A DNA stretch of 64,000 bases from Parafrigoribacterium_A soli (GCF_040227235.1 NZ_JBELNZ010000001.1:496001-560000); one strand, 5' to 3'. Positions 45,353 to 54,337 are shown, counted from the first letter of the stretch. Program-made: numbers and translations. Notes: generated from the sequence alone by a model not told the origin.

Positions 45353-46702
45353 CTACCGCCGCAGGGGCGCGGACACCCGCGACCGACCGACGTGCCATTC
45401 CCGGCCGGTCGGCTCGAGGCGCTGAGGCGGCTTCAATCGCGGCAGGCCGTTCTCCATCCGCAGGGTGAAGTCACTGTTGTGCAGCAGATGATGGTGTGCC
45501 GGGCAGAGCAGCGCACCGTTCGACACGTCCGTAGCGCCGCCCGCCTGCCACCATTCGACGTGATGCGCATCGCACCACGCCGGCGGCGCCGTGCACTGCG
45601 GCCAGATGCAGCCACCGTCTCGCACGGCGAGCGCCAGGCGCTGCGCGGGAGAAAAAAGTCGCCGCGTGCGGCCCAGCGCGAGAACCTCTCCGCGCAGGCC
45701 GAAGGTCAGCAGTCGAATGTCGGCGTCGCATCCGAGTTCTCGAACGCTCGCACTCGACACCGGCTCGCTGACGCCATCGAGCCACCCCACGCCGCGGCCC
45801 GATTCGAAGTCCTCGGCGCGCACCGTGGCAACGATGGTCGCGCGCGCTCGCGGCACCGTGTCATCCGAGTTCATCCCGGCGGTGATCACTCCCAGGAGAA
45901 TGTCGAGGTTGCGCTGGCCCGTGGTGCGCTGATCGTCCAACGCGCCCGCGGTGGCGCCATGCGACCCGGCGGCATCCTCGACGAACGCGGGTGTGGATCC
46001 CGGCGCAGTGTAGGCATTGAGCATCGCGCGGAGCTTTGCCGCGGCGATCGGATCAGCTTCACCGCCGAACGGGGTCATGCCATGGCGTTCGCGCCCGAGA
46101 TGGAAGTGACCGCGCTGGCGAAGTTCATCGTCGCGTGGTTGCGCGCCGTCGGCGTCCAGCGCATCTCGCCACAGGCGAGCGTTCACGGCGACGAGGTCGG
46201 CCGATTCGGTGAGCGCGCTCTCGACGAGCATCGCTTCGGCGTGGAGCACATCATCCGGCGCACACCGCCCGCTCACCTTCTCGAGCTCGCGAGTGATCTG
46301 CATCGCTGCTTCGACGCCGATACTCCCCGCCTCGAACGCCTCGGCAACACGCGCGAACAGCGGAGGAAGCGGATGTCCGTCGAGCGCCCTGCGAGCAGTC
46401 ACAACGGCGCCGAGCCGCATCCGGCGTGCGGACTCTGCGCCCGACACCAGCGCGATCTGTTCGATGAGGTGGCCCGGTCGACGCTGGCCGAGTCGCCAGG
46501 ACAGCCCCTCAGAACCGAGTTCGTGACGCGATCGGTGGGCGACCTCTGTCGCCACGGCGACACGGATGCGGTCAGCCTGGCGCCCCAATTGCTCGGTGAG
46601 CGCGAGCATTCCGACGAGCCGATCGTCGGGCAGTTCGGGCACGTCCGCGACGGAGGCGAGCAGCGCGGTTGCCCGCTCGAGAATGTCCTCCGTCGTTTCC
46701 AT
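45353..46702 (-). CDS. DUF222 and HNH-endonuclease domain protein
   Basis: 449-aa protein of the actinobacterial DUF222/HNH (13E12-repeat-like) family. The N-terminal DUF222 domain (about 20-330) includes RVAVATEVAHRSRHELGSEG. The C-terminal HNH nuclease shows the zinc-finger-like GGCIWPQCTAPPAWCDAHHV, then NGALLCPAHHHLLH with the conserved Asn and His residues. These genes occur in many copies in actinobacteria and may be selfish or mobile, but no flanking repeats or integrase are seen here. GATAGT six nt before the ATG suggests a leaderless mRNA. The biological role is unknown. Confidence 0.9.
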   Translation of the reverse strand: METTEDILERATALLASVADVPELPDDRLVGMLALTEQLGRQADRIRVAVATEVAHRSRHELGSEGLSWRLGQRRPGHLIEQIALVSGAESARRMRLGAVVTARRALDGHPLPPLFARVAEAFEAGSIGVEAAMQITRELEKVSGRCAPDDVLHAEAMLVESALTESADLVAVNARLWRDALDADGAQPRDDELRQRGHFHLGRERHGMTPFGGEADPIAAAKLRAMLNAYTAPGSTPAFVEDAAGSHGATAGALDDQRTTGQRNLDILLGVITAGMNSDDTVPRARATIVATVRAEDFESGRGVGWLDGVSEPVSSASVRELGCDADIRLLTFGLRGEVLALGRTRRLFSPAQRLALAVRDGGCIWPQCTAPPAWCDAHHVEWWQAGGATDVSNGALLCPAHHHLLHNSDFTLRMENGLPRLKPPQRLEPTGREWHVGRSRVSAPLRR

Positions 46703-46901
46703 GAATTCACTATCCCAGCGACCACCGACATTCCGTTTATGCTGATCAGACCGGGTTTATCACTGTGGAGAGCCGGCTGTGGCGCAGGCCTGTGGAGGAG
46801 AGGAGAGCGACCGCTACGCTCCGTCCCTGGGGACTCACATCAGCCGAAATCCGAGGACCGCTGAGTAGGATGACGGCATCAACTGGGCGGCCTCACCCTC
46901 G

Positions 46902-47759
46902 ATGACGAAACGGGCGACGATGAGCGACGAGCGACGCAGAGAATTGGGCGAGAGCGACGCGCCCGTCGAAGACGAACTCCACGAAGCGTTCGACAGCATC
47001 GTCGAAGAGGGCGCGGAGCGACTGCACAGAACCCTGACCAACATCCTCATCACCGGGCTGTTCGGCGGCCTCGAGGTAGGCGTCGGGGTCATGGCATACC
47101 TCGCCGTTCTCCACGAGACGGGTGACCATCTGCTCGCCGGAGTGGCGTTCGGTATCGGCTTCGTCGCGCTCCTGCTCGCGCACAGCGAACTCTTCACGGA
47201 GAACTTCCTGCTGCCGATCGCCGCAGTCGTCGCGCGGGAGGCGAGCGTGGCAAAGCTTGCGAAACTCTGGCTCGGAACGCTGCTCGCAAACCTCGCCGGC
47301 GGCTGGGTCTTCATGTGGTTCATCGCGCAGGCGTTCCCGCAGTGGCACGAGACGATGATGACCGCGGGCGAGCACTTCGCGGGCGCGCCGCTCACGCTGC
47401 AGACGGCGGTTCTCGGCATCCTCGGCGGCAGCACCATCACCCTCATGACCCGCATGCAGAACGGAACCAGGTCAGATCCGGCGAAAATCGTTGCGGCGGT
47501 CGCTGGTGGGTTTCTCCTCGCGGGACTGCAGCTGTTCCACTCGATCCTCGACTCACTTCTCATCTTCGGCGCGATCCAGGCCGGCGCAGACATCAGCTAC
47601 CTGCAATGGCTCGGATGGTTCGGTTACACGCTGCTGTTCAACCTGATCGGCGGCGTGGTGCTCATCACAGCCCTGCGCCTGGTGCGCACGAAGGACCTCG
47701 TCAAGGAGCGACGTGATCACTCCCCCGCCGACCCGGATGCCCCGCGCAAGAACCGCTGA
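46902..47759 (+). CDS. Formate/nitrite transporter (FNT) family channel
   Basis: Membrane channel, 285 aa, of the FNT superfamily, YfdC-like branch. Six spans are visible after a polar acidic N-terminus (MSDERRRELGESDAPVEDEL). Family blocks: ITGLFGGLEVGVGVMAYL, LLLAHSELFTENFLLPIAAV (corresponding to the FNT helix-break region) and LGTLLANLAGGWVFMW. The C-terminal tail is basic and polar. An alternative ATG at 46920 would remove six residues. The transported anion is not predictable for this branch. The 199-bp upstream gap shows no other gene or clear operator. Confidence 0.85.
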   Translation: MTKRATMSDERRRELGESDAPVEDELHEAFDSIVEEGAERLHRTLTNILITGLFGGLEVGVGVMAYLAVLHETGDHLLAGVAFGIGFVALLLAHSELFTENFLLPIAAVVAREASVAKLAKLWLGTLLANLAGGWVFMWFIAQAFPQWHETMMTAGEHFAGAPLTLQTAVLGILGGSTITLMTRMQNGTRSDPAKIVAAVAGGFLLAGLQLFHSILDSLLIFGAIQAGADISYLQWLGWFGYTLLFNLIGGVVLITALRLVRTKDLVKERRDHSPADPDAPRKNR

Positions 47760-47787
47760 GCGGCGGCGGTAGACCGAAGGTCGGCCC

Positions 47788-47832
47788 GGGTGAGTGGCGT
47801 GCGGCGAATCGCCGTCGCACCCCGCTCATCCC
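47788..47832. terminator. Imperfect hairpin between convergent genes
   Basis: Left arm GGGTGAGTGGCGTGCGGCG (47788-47806) and right arm CGCCGTCGCACCCCGCTCAT (47810-47829), continued by CCC, pair with a few mismatches around an AAT loop. It sits between the FNT gene and a convergent small ORF and could end both transcripts. No T-tract follows. Confidence 0.5.
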
Positions 47833-47843
47833 ACGGGCATCCG

Positions 47844-48086
47844 TCAGCTACCGGCGCCGCGCCAGTAGTTGTTCGCTGCGGCGACCGTCTGGAAGTTCGT
47901 CGCCACGACCTGCGAGGTCGCAATCAGTGAATTCGCGTCTTCCGAGTACGCGGGGCGCAGCTTCGTGCGAATCTCGCCGTCGGGTTGGGTCAGGCCGACA
48001 ACCTTCCGCGACAGCTTCATCGCCAGCATGAAGCCCTCTTCGGGGCTCGACGTGATCAACGTCGGCAACCACTGCTCTGCCATCAT
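47844..48086 (-). CDS. Small hypothetical protein divergent from the OhrR-type regulator
   Basis: 80-aa soluble protein with no recognised family. It has an N-terminal MMAEQWLPTLI, a central SPEEGFMLAMKLSRKVVGLTQ and a C-terminal VVATNFQTVAAANNYWRG; no membrane span, Cys or signal. Two tandem ATGs follow GGAGGG directly, so the second (48083) has the better, though short, spacing. It is divergent from a MarR/OhrR-type regulator across a region with repeated CGTACACG boxes, which suggests that it is the regulated target. Coding status is supported by codon pattern and ribosome site only. Confidence 0.65.
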   Translation of the reverse strand: MMAEQWLPTLITSSPEEGFMLAMKLSRKVVGLTQPDGEIRTKLRPAYSEDANSLIATSQVVATNFQTVAAANNYWRGAGS

Positions 48087-48101
48087 CCCTCCATTCAGTT
48101 G

Positions 48102-48137
48102 CGTACACGTAAGTTGTGCACGACTGAATCGTACACG
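48102..48137. promoter_or_regulatory. Direct repeats CGTACACG in the divergent OhrR-type promoter
   Basis: CGTACACG occurs at 48102-48109 and again at 48130-48137 (28-bp period), flanking the near-palindrome GTTGTGCACGAC (48113-48124). The spacing and position between divergent genes fit an operator for the 48179 regulator; this is inference. Confidence 0.5.
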
Positions 48138-48178
48138 CTTTACCGGCGTAGACTGATGGGGACGAAAGGGGGAAGCTC

Positions 48179-48634
48179 ATGACACCGAGCAGCGCACACG
48201 CGAAGCTGGACGACCAGCTCTGCTTCGCACTCTATGCGGCATCGCGGGCAGTCTCCGGTGCGTACCGCCAGTTGCTCGCCGACGTTGGGCTCACGTACCC
48301 GCAGTACCTCGCCATGCTGTCCCTCTGGGAAGAGAACGCCCAGAGCGTCGCAGCGCTTGGGGGCGCTCTCGATCTCGAATCAAGCACTCTCTCGCCGCTC
48401 ATCCGTCGCCTCGAAACGCTTGGCCTCGTGCGCCGGCAGCGTTCCGGCACCGACGAACGCGTGGTGCACGTGCACCTCACCGATGCGGGGCGGGCGCTGG
48501 AGGCGCGCTGCGCCCCGGTTCGCGAACAGGTCGAGGCATCAACAGGGCTCAGCGATGACGAGTTTGCTGGCCTGCGAGCGGCGCTTCATCAGCTGCGCGC
48601 GACCGTGCAGGAGGTCCCGGCCGCGAGCGCGTAA
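48179..48634 (+). CDS. MarR-family regulator, OhrR-type peroxide sensor
   Basis: 151-aa winged-helix regulator. The N-terminus LDDQLCFALYAASRAVSGAYR carries the single reactive Cys (residue 16) found in OhrR, followed by the partner-Tyr region LTYPQYLAMLSLWE. The DNA-binding helix is SSTLSPLIRRLETLGLVRR, and the wing is RSGTDERVVHVHLTDAG. OhrR is inactivated when organic hydroperoxides oxidise this Cys. Unusually, no ohr peroxiredoxin gene lies beside it; the divergent gene encodes an 80-aa unknown protein instead. A ribosome site AAAGGGGGAAG precedes the ATG. Confidence 0.9.
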   Translation: MTPSSAHAKLDDQLCFALYAASRAVSGAYRQLLADVGLTYPQYLAMLSLWEENAQSVAALGGALDLESSTLSPLIRRLETLGLVRRQRSGTDERVVHVHLTDAGRALEARCAPVREQVEASTGLSDDEFAGLRAALHQLRATVQEVPAASA

Positions 48635-48664
48635 AGTGTCGGTCGCAAGTGCCAGTGTGTCCGC

Positions 48665-49105
48665 ATGACAAAAGACGTGCAGATCACTTTCGATTGCGCC
48701 GACCCGGGAGGATTGGCGGAGTTCTGGGCCGAGACACTCGGATACCAGCTTCAACCGCCGCCTGAGGGATTCGACTCGTGGGATGCGGCCCTTGCCGCGG
48801 TCGGCGTGCCACGCGAGCAGTGGAATTCGAGATCGGCGATCCTGCCCATAGAGGGCACCCATCCCCGCATCTTCTTCCAGCGCGTGCCCGAGGGCAAGAC
48901 GGTCAAGAACCGGGTTCACCTCGACGTGCGCGCTGCGCCCGGACTCAAGGGCGATGCGCGGATGAGCGCCCTCGAAGCAGAGGCAGACCGCCTCGGTGCG
49001 CTCGGGGCGACGCGCGCATACCGAGTCGAGCCCGACGAGGCCACCATGGAAGTGGGCTTCATCACGATGCGCGACCCCGAGGGCAACGAGTTCTGTCTCG
49101 ACTAG
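48665..49105 (+). CDS. VOC-family protein (glyoxalase-like domain)
   Basis: 146-aa VOC-fold protein: VQITFDCADPGGLAEFWAETLGY at the start, FFQRVPEGKTVKNRVHLDV in the middle (metal-site His and the NRVHLD hallmark of the Glyoxalase_6 group) and VGFITMRDPEGNEFCLD at the end. It lies 30 nt after the OhrR-type gene on the same strand and may be co-transcribed with it. The function of this group is not established; it is not a glyoxalase I by residue pattern alone. Confidence 0.85.
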   Translation: MTKDVQITFDCADPGGLAEFWAETLGYQLQPPPEGFDSWDAALAAVGVPREQWNSRSAILPIEGTHPRIFFQRVPEGKTVKNRVHLDVRAAPGLKGDARMSALEAEADRLGALGATRAYRVEPDEATMEVGFITMRDPEGNEFCLD

Positions 49106-49158
49106 TGCCGACGCGGGGTCGACGAGCTCCACCGGCCGAGCCCTAAACTGGAGGGCTC

Positions 49159-52100
49159 ATGATTCCCGCCGCCATCCACTACCCGGAGGACCTCCCGGTC
49201 AGCCAGCGGCGCGAGGAGATCGCGAAACTCATCTCCGAGCATCAGGTCGTGATCGTGGCCGGCGAGACGGGCTCGGGCAAGACGACGCAGCTGCCGAAGA
49301 TCCTGCTCGAGCTCGGTAAAACGAGCATCGGCCACACCCAGCCCAGGCGCATCGCTGCGCGCACCATCGCCGAGCGGGTCGCCGAGGAACTCGGCCAGGA
49401 GATCGGCGACCTCGTCGGGTATCAGGTGCGGTTCACCGACCGCGTCGGCCCGAACACGCGCATCAAGCTCATGACCGACGGCATCCTGCTCAACGAGATC
49501 CACCGCGACCGCGAGCTGCGCAAGTACGACGCCATCATCATCGACGAGGCGCACGAACGCAGCCTCACCGTCGACTTCCTGCTCGGCTATCTCAAACAGC
49601 TGCTTCCCCGCCGCCCCGACCTCACGGTCGTCATTACCTCCGCCACCATCGACCCCGAGAGTTTCGCGCGCCATTTCTCCGATGCGGATGGCGCCCCAGC
49701 GCCGATCATCGAGGTCACCGGGCGCACGTACCCAGTCGAGATTCGGTACCGGCCGCTCGTCGCCGAAGCAGCGGATGACGAGGAGGTCTCCACAGGCTCG
49801 ACCAACGAATCGGCGGAAGACCGCGACCCCATCGACGGCATCAACGCGGCCATCGACGAGCTCGGGCGCGAGGGCAGCGGCGACATCCTGGTGTTCCTCA
49901 GCGGTGAGGCCGAGATTCGGGATGCCGAGGAGGCTATCCGGGGACGGAACCTTCCGGGCACGGAGGTCCTCCCCCTCTACGGTCGGCTGAGCGCGGCAGA
50001 CCAGCACCGCGTCTTCCAGCCCTCGCATGCCCCCGGCATCCGCCGCAGGATCGTGCTCGCGACGAACGTCGCCGAGACGAGCCTCACCGTGCCCGGCATC
50101 AAGTACGTCATCGACGCCGGGACCGCGCGCATCAGTCGCTACAGCGTGCGCTCGAAGGTGCAGCGACTGCCGATCGAGGCGATCTCGCAGGCGTCGGCAA
50201 ATCAGCGCTCCGGGCGCAGCGGCCGCACGAGCAACGGCATCGCCATCCGTCTGTACTCAGAAGAAGACTTCATGCGCCGGCCGGAATATACCGAGCCCGA
50301 GATCCTGCGCACCAACCTCGCGGCGGTCATCCTGCAGATGATCTCGCTCGGCCTCGGCGACATCCAGAACTTCCCGTTCCTGCAGCCGCCGGATTCGCGC
50401 GGTATCAAGGATGGCCTGGATCTGCTGAAGGAACTCGGCGCCGTTCGCTCCGTCGGCGCTTCGACAAGCTCAGCGACCGCATCCACCATCACCACCATCG
50501 GCAAGCAGCTCGCCCAGCTGCCGATCGACCCGCGGCTCGCCCGCATGGTGATCGAGTCGAAGGCCCAGGGCACCACCCGCGAGGTCATGGCGATCGTCGC
50601 GGGGCTCAGCATCCAGGATCCGCGCGAGCGCCCGCTCGAGAAGCGCGCGCAGGCCGATCAGGCGCACGCCCGCTTCGTCGACAAGACGAGCGACTTTCTC
50701 ACCCTGCTGAACCTGTGGAACTACCTGAGGGAGAAGGAGAAGGAGCTCTCGGGCAACCAGTTCCGTCGGCTCTGCAAGGCCGAATACCTCAACTTCCTGC
50801 GGGTGCGCGAGTGGTTCGACGTCTACCGGCAGTTGAAGCGGATGGCCAAGCCGCTCGGCCTCGTCGTGGGCGAGGCGAGCGCGAACCCGAATGGCATCCA
50901 CCGATCAATCCTTGCCGGACTGCTCAGTCAGATCGGCATCAAGGATGTCGCGAAGGATGCCAAGGCGAAGGGCAAGCAGGGCGACTACATCGGTGCGCGC
51001 CAGGTGCGGTTCACGATCTTCCCCGGCTCCGCCCTCGCCAAGAAGCAGCCCGCGGAGATCATGAGCGCCGAGCTCGTCGAGACGAGCCGCCTGTTCGCGC
51101 GCATGAACGCGGCCATCGACCTCGCCTGGGTCGAGCCGCTCGCGGGCGACCTGGTCAAGCGCAGCTATGGCGAACCGCACTGGGAGAAGAAGCAGGGTGC
51201 GGCGGTCGCCTATGAGAAGGTGACGCTCTACGGCGTGCCGATCGTCGCTCGGCGAAGGATCCAGTTCTCCCGGGTCGACCCGGTCTACGCGCGCGAGCTG
51301 TTCATCCGCCATGCCCTGGTCGAGGGCGAGTGGGATCTGGACCGCACCGGCGCCCAGGTGAAGGCCTTCGACCTAGCGAACCGCGGGCTCCGTGCCGAAC
51401 TCGCCGAGCTCGAGGAGCGCACCCGCCGCCGCGACATCCTCTACGACGACGAGGCCGTCTTCGAGTTCTATGATCGGCGCATCCCCGCGGATGTCGTGAG
51501 CCAGCGCTCCTTCGAGTCCTGGTGGAAGAAGGCCAGGCTCGAGTCACCGACGCTGCTCACGATGACGCGAGAGAACCTGGTCGCCGACGAACCGGGTGCC
51601 GAACCGGTCGACGAAACCTCCTATCCGACCCACTGGCAGCAGCGCGACCAGCGCCTCTCGCTGAGCTACCACTTCGAGCCGGGAGCCTCGGACGACGGCG
51701 TCACGGTCACCATTCCCATCGCCCTGCTCGCGGGCCTCAGCGCCGACGGTTTCGACTGGCAGGTTCCGGGCCTTCGCGAGGAACTCGTGACGAGCCTCAT
51801 CAAGTCGCTGCCGAAGGCCATCCGTCGCAACGTCGTTCCCGCCGCAGACTGGGCGCGCAGGCTCACGGCCGAGCTGCCGCTCGAGCCGGATGGCGGGCTC
51901 ACCACGGTGCTCGCCGAACTCATCCGTTCGAAGACCTACGTGCCGGTGGCTGGCACCGATTTCGACCTCGGGCGCGTTCCCGCCCATCTCAGGATGAGCT
52001 TCGCCGTGGTCGATGAGCGCGGCCGAGAACTCGCGAGAGGCAAGGAGCTGCGGGCGCTGCAGGAACAGTTGAAGTCGAGCGTTCGCACGAGCGTGGCCAA

Positions 52101-52986
52101 GGCATCCGTCGCCGTGCACAGCGACCTCGAACGCGCCGGCCTCACGAGCTGGGACTTCGACTCCCTGCCGCAGACGCTCGACACGAAGCAGGCGGGCAAC
52201 ACGATCCGCGCCTATCCCGCGCTCGTGGACGAGGGCTCGAGCGTGGCGATTCGCCTCATGAGCACCCCGCAGGACCAGGCCAAGGCCATGCGCGCGGGCG
52301 TGCGCCGACTGCTGCTCATCGCCGTACCCTCCCCCACCGGCTACGTGCAGTCCCACCTCACCGGCCCCGAGAAACTCGCGCTCGCCCAGAGCCCGTACCG
52401 CTCGACCGCCGAGCTCTTCGCCGACTGCCTCGCCGCCTGCGTCGACGCGGTGCTCGGCGAGCAGGAGGTCTGGACCAGGGCGGACTTCGAGCGGATGCGC
52501 GACACAGTCTCCGAGACCATCGTCGACTCGCTGTTCGCCACGGTCTCGCTGCTCGCCAGTGTGCTCGGCTCCGCGCGCGAGGCCGAGAAGGCCATCAGCG
52601 GCGCCTCGAATATCGCGCTGCTGAGCCCGCTCGCCGACATGCGCGAGCAGCTGAGCAACCTCGTCTACCCCGGCTTCGTCTCGGCGACGGGCAACCGGCA
52701 ACTCGCAAGGCTGCCGATCTACCTGCGCGGCATCACCCATCGCGTCGGCAAGCTCACCGAGAACCTCGGGCGCGACCGGGTCTGGATGACCGAGGTGCAG
52801 TCCGCAACGGAGCGCTACACGGCGGCGGGCGGCACGCTACCCCTAGCGTCGGAGGCGCCGGAGCGCATCCGTCACGCTCGCTGGCTGCTCGAGGAACTGC
52901 GGATCAGCCTCTTCGCCCAGCACCTCGGCACGGCCGAGTCCGTGAGCCTGCAGCGCATCGTGAAGGTGCTCGCGGAGAGAATCTAA
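49159..52986 (+). CDS. hrpA: ATP-dependent RNA helicase HrpA
   Basis: DEAH-box RNA helicase, 1275 aa, close to the family's usual 1300 aa; in related bacteria it rescues stalled or collided ribosomes. Motifs: GETGSGKTTQLPK (I), TQPRRIAA (Ia), DEAHERS (II), VITSATID (III), VLATNVAETSLTVPGIKYVID (IV-V) and QRSGRSGR (VI), then helicase-associated, OB and C-terminal DUF3418 regions. Two short Ser/Thr-rich inserts (about residues 208-217 and 433-443) are encoded by interspersed DNA repeats and are not usual for the family. TAAACT (49144-49149) and GGAGGG precede the ATG. The stop overlaps that of the convergent lipoprotein gene. Confidence 0.96.
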   Translation: MIPAAIHYPEDLPVSQRREEIAKLISEHQVVIVAGETGSGKTTQLPKILLELGKTSIGHTQPRRIAARTIAERVAEELGQEIGDLVGYQVRFTDRVGPNTRIKLMTDGILLNEIHRDRELRKYDAIIIDEAHERSLTVDFLLGYLKQLLPRRPDLTVVITSATIDPESFARHFSDADGAPAPIIEVTGRTYPVEIRYRPLVAEAADDEEVSTGSTNESAEDRDPIDGINAAIDELGREGSGDILVFLSGEAEIRDAEEAIRGRNLPGTEVLPLYGRLSAADQHRVFQPSHAPGIRRRIVLATNVAETSLTVPGIKYVIDAGTARISRYSVRSKVQRLPIEAISQASANQRSGRSGRTSNGIAIRLYSEEDFMRRPEYTEPEILRTNLAAVILQMISLGLGDIQNFPFLQPPDSRGIKDGLDLLKELGAVRSVGASTSSATASTITTIGKQLAQLPIDPRLARMVIESKAQGTTREVMAIVAGLSIQDPRERPLEKRAQADQAHARFVDKTSDFLTLLNLWNYLREKEKELSGNQFRRLCKAEYLNFLRVREWFDVYRQLKRMAKPLGLVVGEASANPNGIHRSILAGLLSQIGIKDVAKDAKAKGKQGDYIGARQVRFTIFPGSALAKKQPAEIMSAELVETSRLFARMNAAIDLAWVEPLAGDLVKRSYGEPHWEKKQGAAVAYEKVTLYGVPIVARRRIQFSRVDPVYARELFIRHALVEGEWDLDRTGAQVKAFDLANRGLRAELAELEERTRRRDILYDDEAVFEFYDRRIPADVVSQRSFESWWKKARLESPTLLTMTRENLVADEPGAEPVDETSYPTHWQQRDQRLSLSYHFEPGASDDGVTVTIPIALLAGLSADGFDWQVPGLREELVTSLIKSLPKAIRRNVVPAADWARRLTAELPLEPDGGLTTVLAELIRSKTYVPVAGTDFDLGRVPAHLRMSFAVVDERGRELARGKELRALQEQLKSSVRTSVAKASVAVHSDLERAGLTSWDFDSLPQTLDTKQAGNTIRAYPALVDEGSSVAIRLMSTPQDQAKAMRAGVRRLLLIAVPSPTGYVQSHLTGPEKLALAQSPYRSTAELFADCLAACVDAVLGEQEVWTRADFERMRDTVSETIVDSLFATVSLLASVLGSAREAEKAISGASNIALLSPLADMREQLSNLVYPGFVSATGNRQLARLPIYLRGITHRVGKLTENLGRDRVWMTEVQSATERYTAAGGTLPLASEAPERIRHARWLLEELRISLFAQHLGTAESVSLQRIVKVLAERI
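49783..49803. repeat. Interspersed repeat read in frame within hrpA (first copy)
   Basis: GAGGTCTCCACAGGCTCGACC, one base off the intergenic GGTCTCGACAGGCTCGACC form at 26024-26042. It adds EVSTGST to a surface-type loop between helicase motifs III and IV. Confidence 0.6.
50456..50477. repeat. Interspersed repeat read in frame within hrpA (second copy)
   Basis: GCGCTTCGACAAGCTCAGCG (plus AC), the same 12-bp core TTCGACAAGCTC as at 18979-18990. It encodes GASTSSA between KELGAVRS and TITTIGKQLAQL, where HrpA proteins normally have a short turn. Confidence 0.65.
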
Positions 52987-53387
52987 CCCTCCGAACATTC
53001 AACCAAGAGTGAGCGGTACCCGTCCTTGCGCGCGATCGCACGGACTGACTTCGTATACGAGTCGTTGCTGACGATCCCGAGCGCCACCGGTTGTGACGGC
53101 TCGAGTGCCGTGGACCTGCCGCATGCGACAACGACGGTATAAAAGTCGCTCGCCTGCTTGCCGGAATAGGTAGCTGGGCCGTCCGCGATGGGCTTCGTCA
53201 AGTCGTATATGACGAACGATCCAGAGGCGGCCAGTAGGTCTTCGGCTTGCGCGAGAGTCTTGCCAACTGCGGACGACAACTCGATTGGTCGGGCCGTACA
53301 GCCGCTCGCGCTCGCTGCGAGGAATACGATCCCGGCTACGAGTACACATCGCACGTGACTGCGCCATACAGCCCGACTGGCAATCAT
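52983..53387 (-). CDS. Small lipoprotein with one PASTA-like domain
   Basis: 134-aa exported lipoprotein. The signal peptide is VLVAGIVFLAASASGC, with the lipobox Cys at about residue 30. The first half of the mature part (about 38-90) resembles a PASTA domain: SAVGKTLAQAEDLLAAS, then FVIYDL and DFYTVVVACGRS. PASTA domains usually occur in repeats on kinases and penicillin-binding proteins and bind muropeptides, so a lone lipid-anchored copy is unusual. Two more Cys residues (about 88 and 131) may pair. Codon use is less GC-biased than that of neighbours. The role is unknown. It shares CTAA with the hrpA stop. The gap 53388-53580 has only a small CTCCC-GTA-GGGAG palindrome. Confidence 0.8.
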   Translation of the reverse strand: MIASRAVWRSHVRCVLVAGIVFLAASASGCTARPIELSSAVGKTLAQAEDLLAASGSFVIYDLTKPIADGPATYSGKQASDFYTVVVACGRSTALEPSQPVALGIVSNDSYTKSVRAIARKDGYRSLLVECSEG

Positions 53388-53580
53388 GAACAGTTAGCCT
53401 AGCCCGCAGGTAACTCCCGTAGGGAGAGCGACGAGAGGCTGACCGGCCGCCACCAAGCGCGAGCAAGAAATGGCATAGGTTTGCTCCACTGCGCGGGAAA
53501 CCTCAACGCAGCTAAGGCGACGGATACGCCGATGGACGCCTCCAACGACTCGAAGCTTCACCTCCGAGAGCGAGCGATAG

Positions 53581-54231
53581 TCAGCTGAGCAGGCGCACCG
53601 GCTTGCGCGGGTCGAGCGGCTCCTCGACGGGTGCGCCTTCGCCCGCGAGGGTGCGCGCGATTTCGTCCTTTTCGGCGACGTTCGAACGGATGAGCGGGAT
53701 GGCCTTCAGCACGGCCTTGTCGAGTCGCTCCTGCAGGCGGATGCTCGAGATCTGATAGTCGGTGAAGTCCGAGTCGTGCGCGTACACGCCGACCGGCAGC
53801 GTGAGTGCTTGGAAGAAGCCGAACAGCGGTCGGAACTGGTGTTCGATGATGAGCGCGTGCCGTTCGCTTCCTCCGGTCGCCGCCAGGAGGATCGGGGTGT
53901 CGACGAGCGCGTACTGGTCGACGAAGTCGAAGAGGTGCTTGAACAGCCCGGTGAAGGATGCCCGGTAGACGGGGCTCGCGACCACCAGCACGTCCGCGAT
54001 CTCGATCGCCTGCAGCGCGTTCTCCACCTCATCCGGAAGCTCTTCGCGGGTCAGCGCGCCGGCGAAGAAGGGGCCGAGTTCGTTGATGCGGATGTGCAGC
54101 GGCTCGATGTCGAGCTGCTGCCCGAGCGCCTCGATGATCCCGTCCACGAGAGCGATCGTGCGTGAGGGCGCCTTCAGGCTTCCCGACACTCCGACGACGC
54201 GCAGCTTTCTGGCATCCGTTGTTTCTGGCAT
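53581..54231 (-). CDS. NADPH-dependent FMN reductase (MsuE/SsuE-like)
   Basis: Flavodoxin-fold FMN reductase, 216 aa. N-terminal flavin loop: RVVGVSGSLKAPSRTIALV (GS-x-R/S-x-S-x-T type). Then VLVVASPVYRASFTGLFKHLFDFVD and PILLAATGGSERHALI, which fit the MsuE/SsuE family that supplies reduced FMN to two-component sulfonate monooxygenases. No monooxygenase is adjacent, so the partner is unknown. The ATG at 54231 gives the family-typical N-terminus; the frame stays open to a GTG at 54267. Divergent from the thiolase. Confidence 0.9.
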   Translation of the reverse strand: MPETTDARKLRVVGVSGSLKAPSRTIALVDGIIEALGQQLDIEPLHIRINELGPFFAGALTREELPDEVENALQAIEIADVLVVASPVYRASFTGLFKHLFDFVDQYALVDTPILLAATGGSERHALIIEHQFRPLFGFFQALTLPVGVYAHDSDFTDYQISSIRLQERLDKAVLKAIPLIRSNVAEKDEIARTLAGEGAPVEEPLDPRKPVRLLS

Positions 54232-54337
54232 AGGCCCAAGGATCGTCTCAATCGCCCGCGACCGCACGTCGCGTTACGAACTTTGTCGTTCGCAGGCGAT
54301 CGGGGCGCAGCGGCGCCGACGGCGTTAGAGTCGAATC

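Noticed and set aside
53388..53580. Possible small gene between the lipoprotein and FMN reductase
   Set aside because: No frame with a start, ribosome site and typical codon pattern was found; only a short CTCCC/GGGAG palindrome is present.
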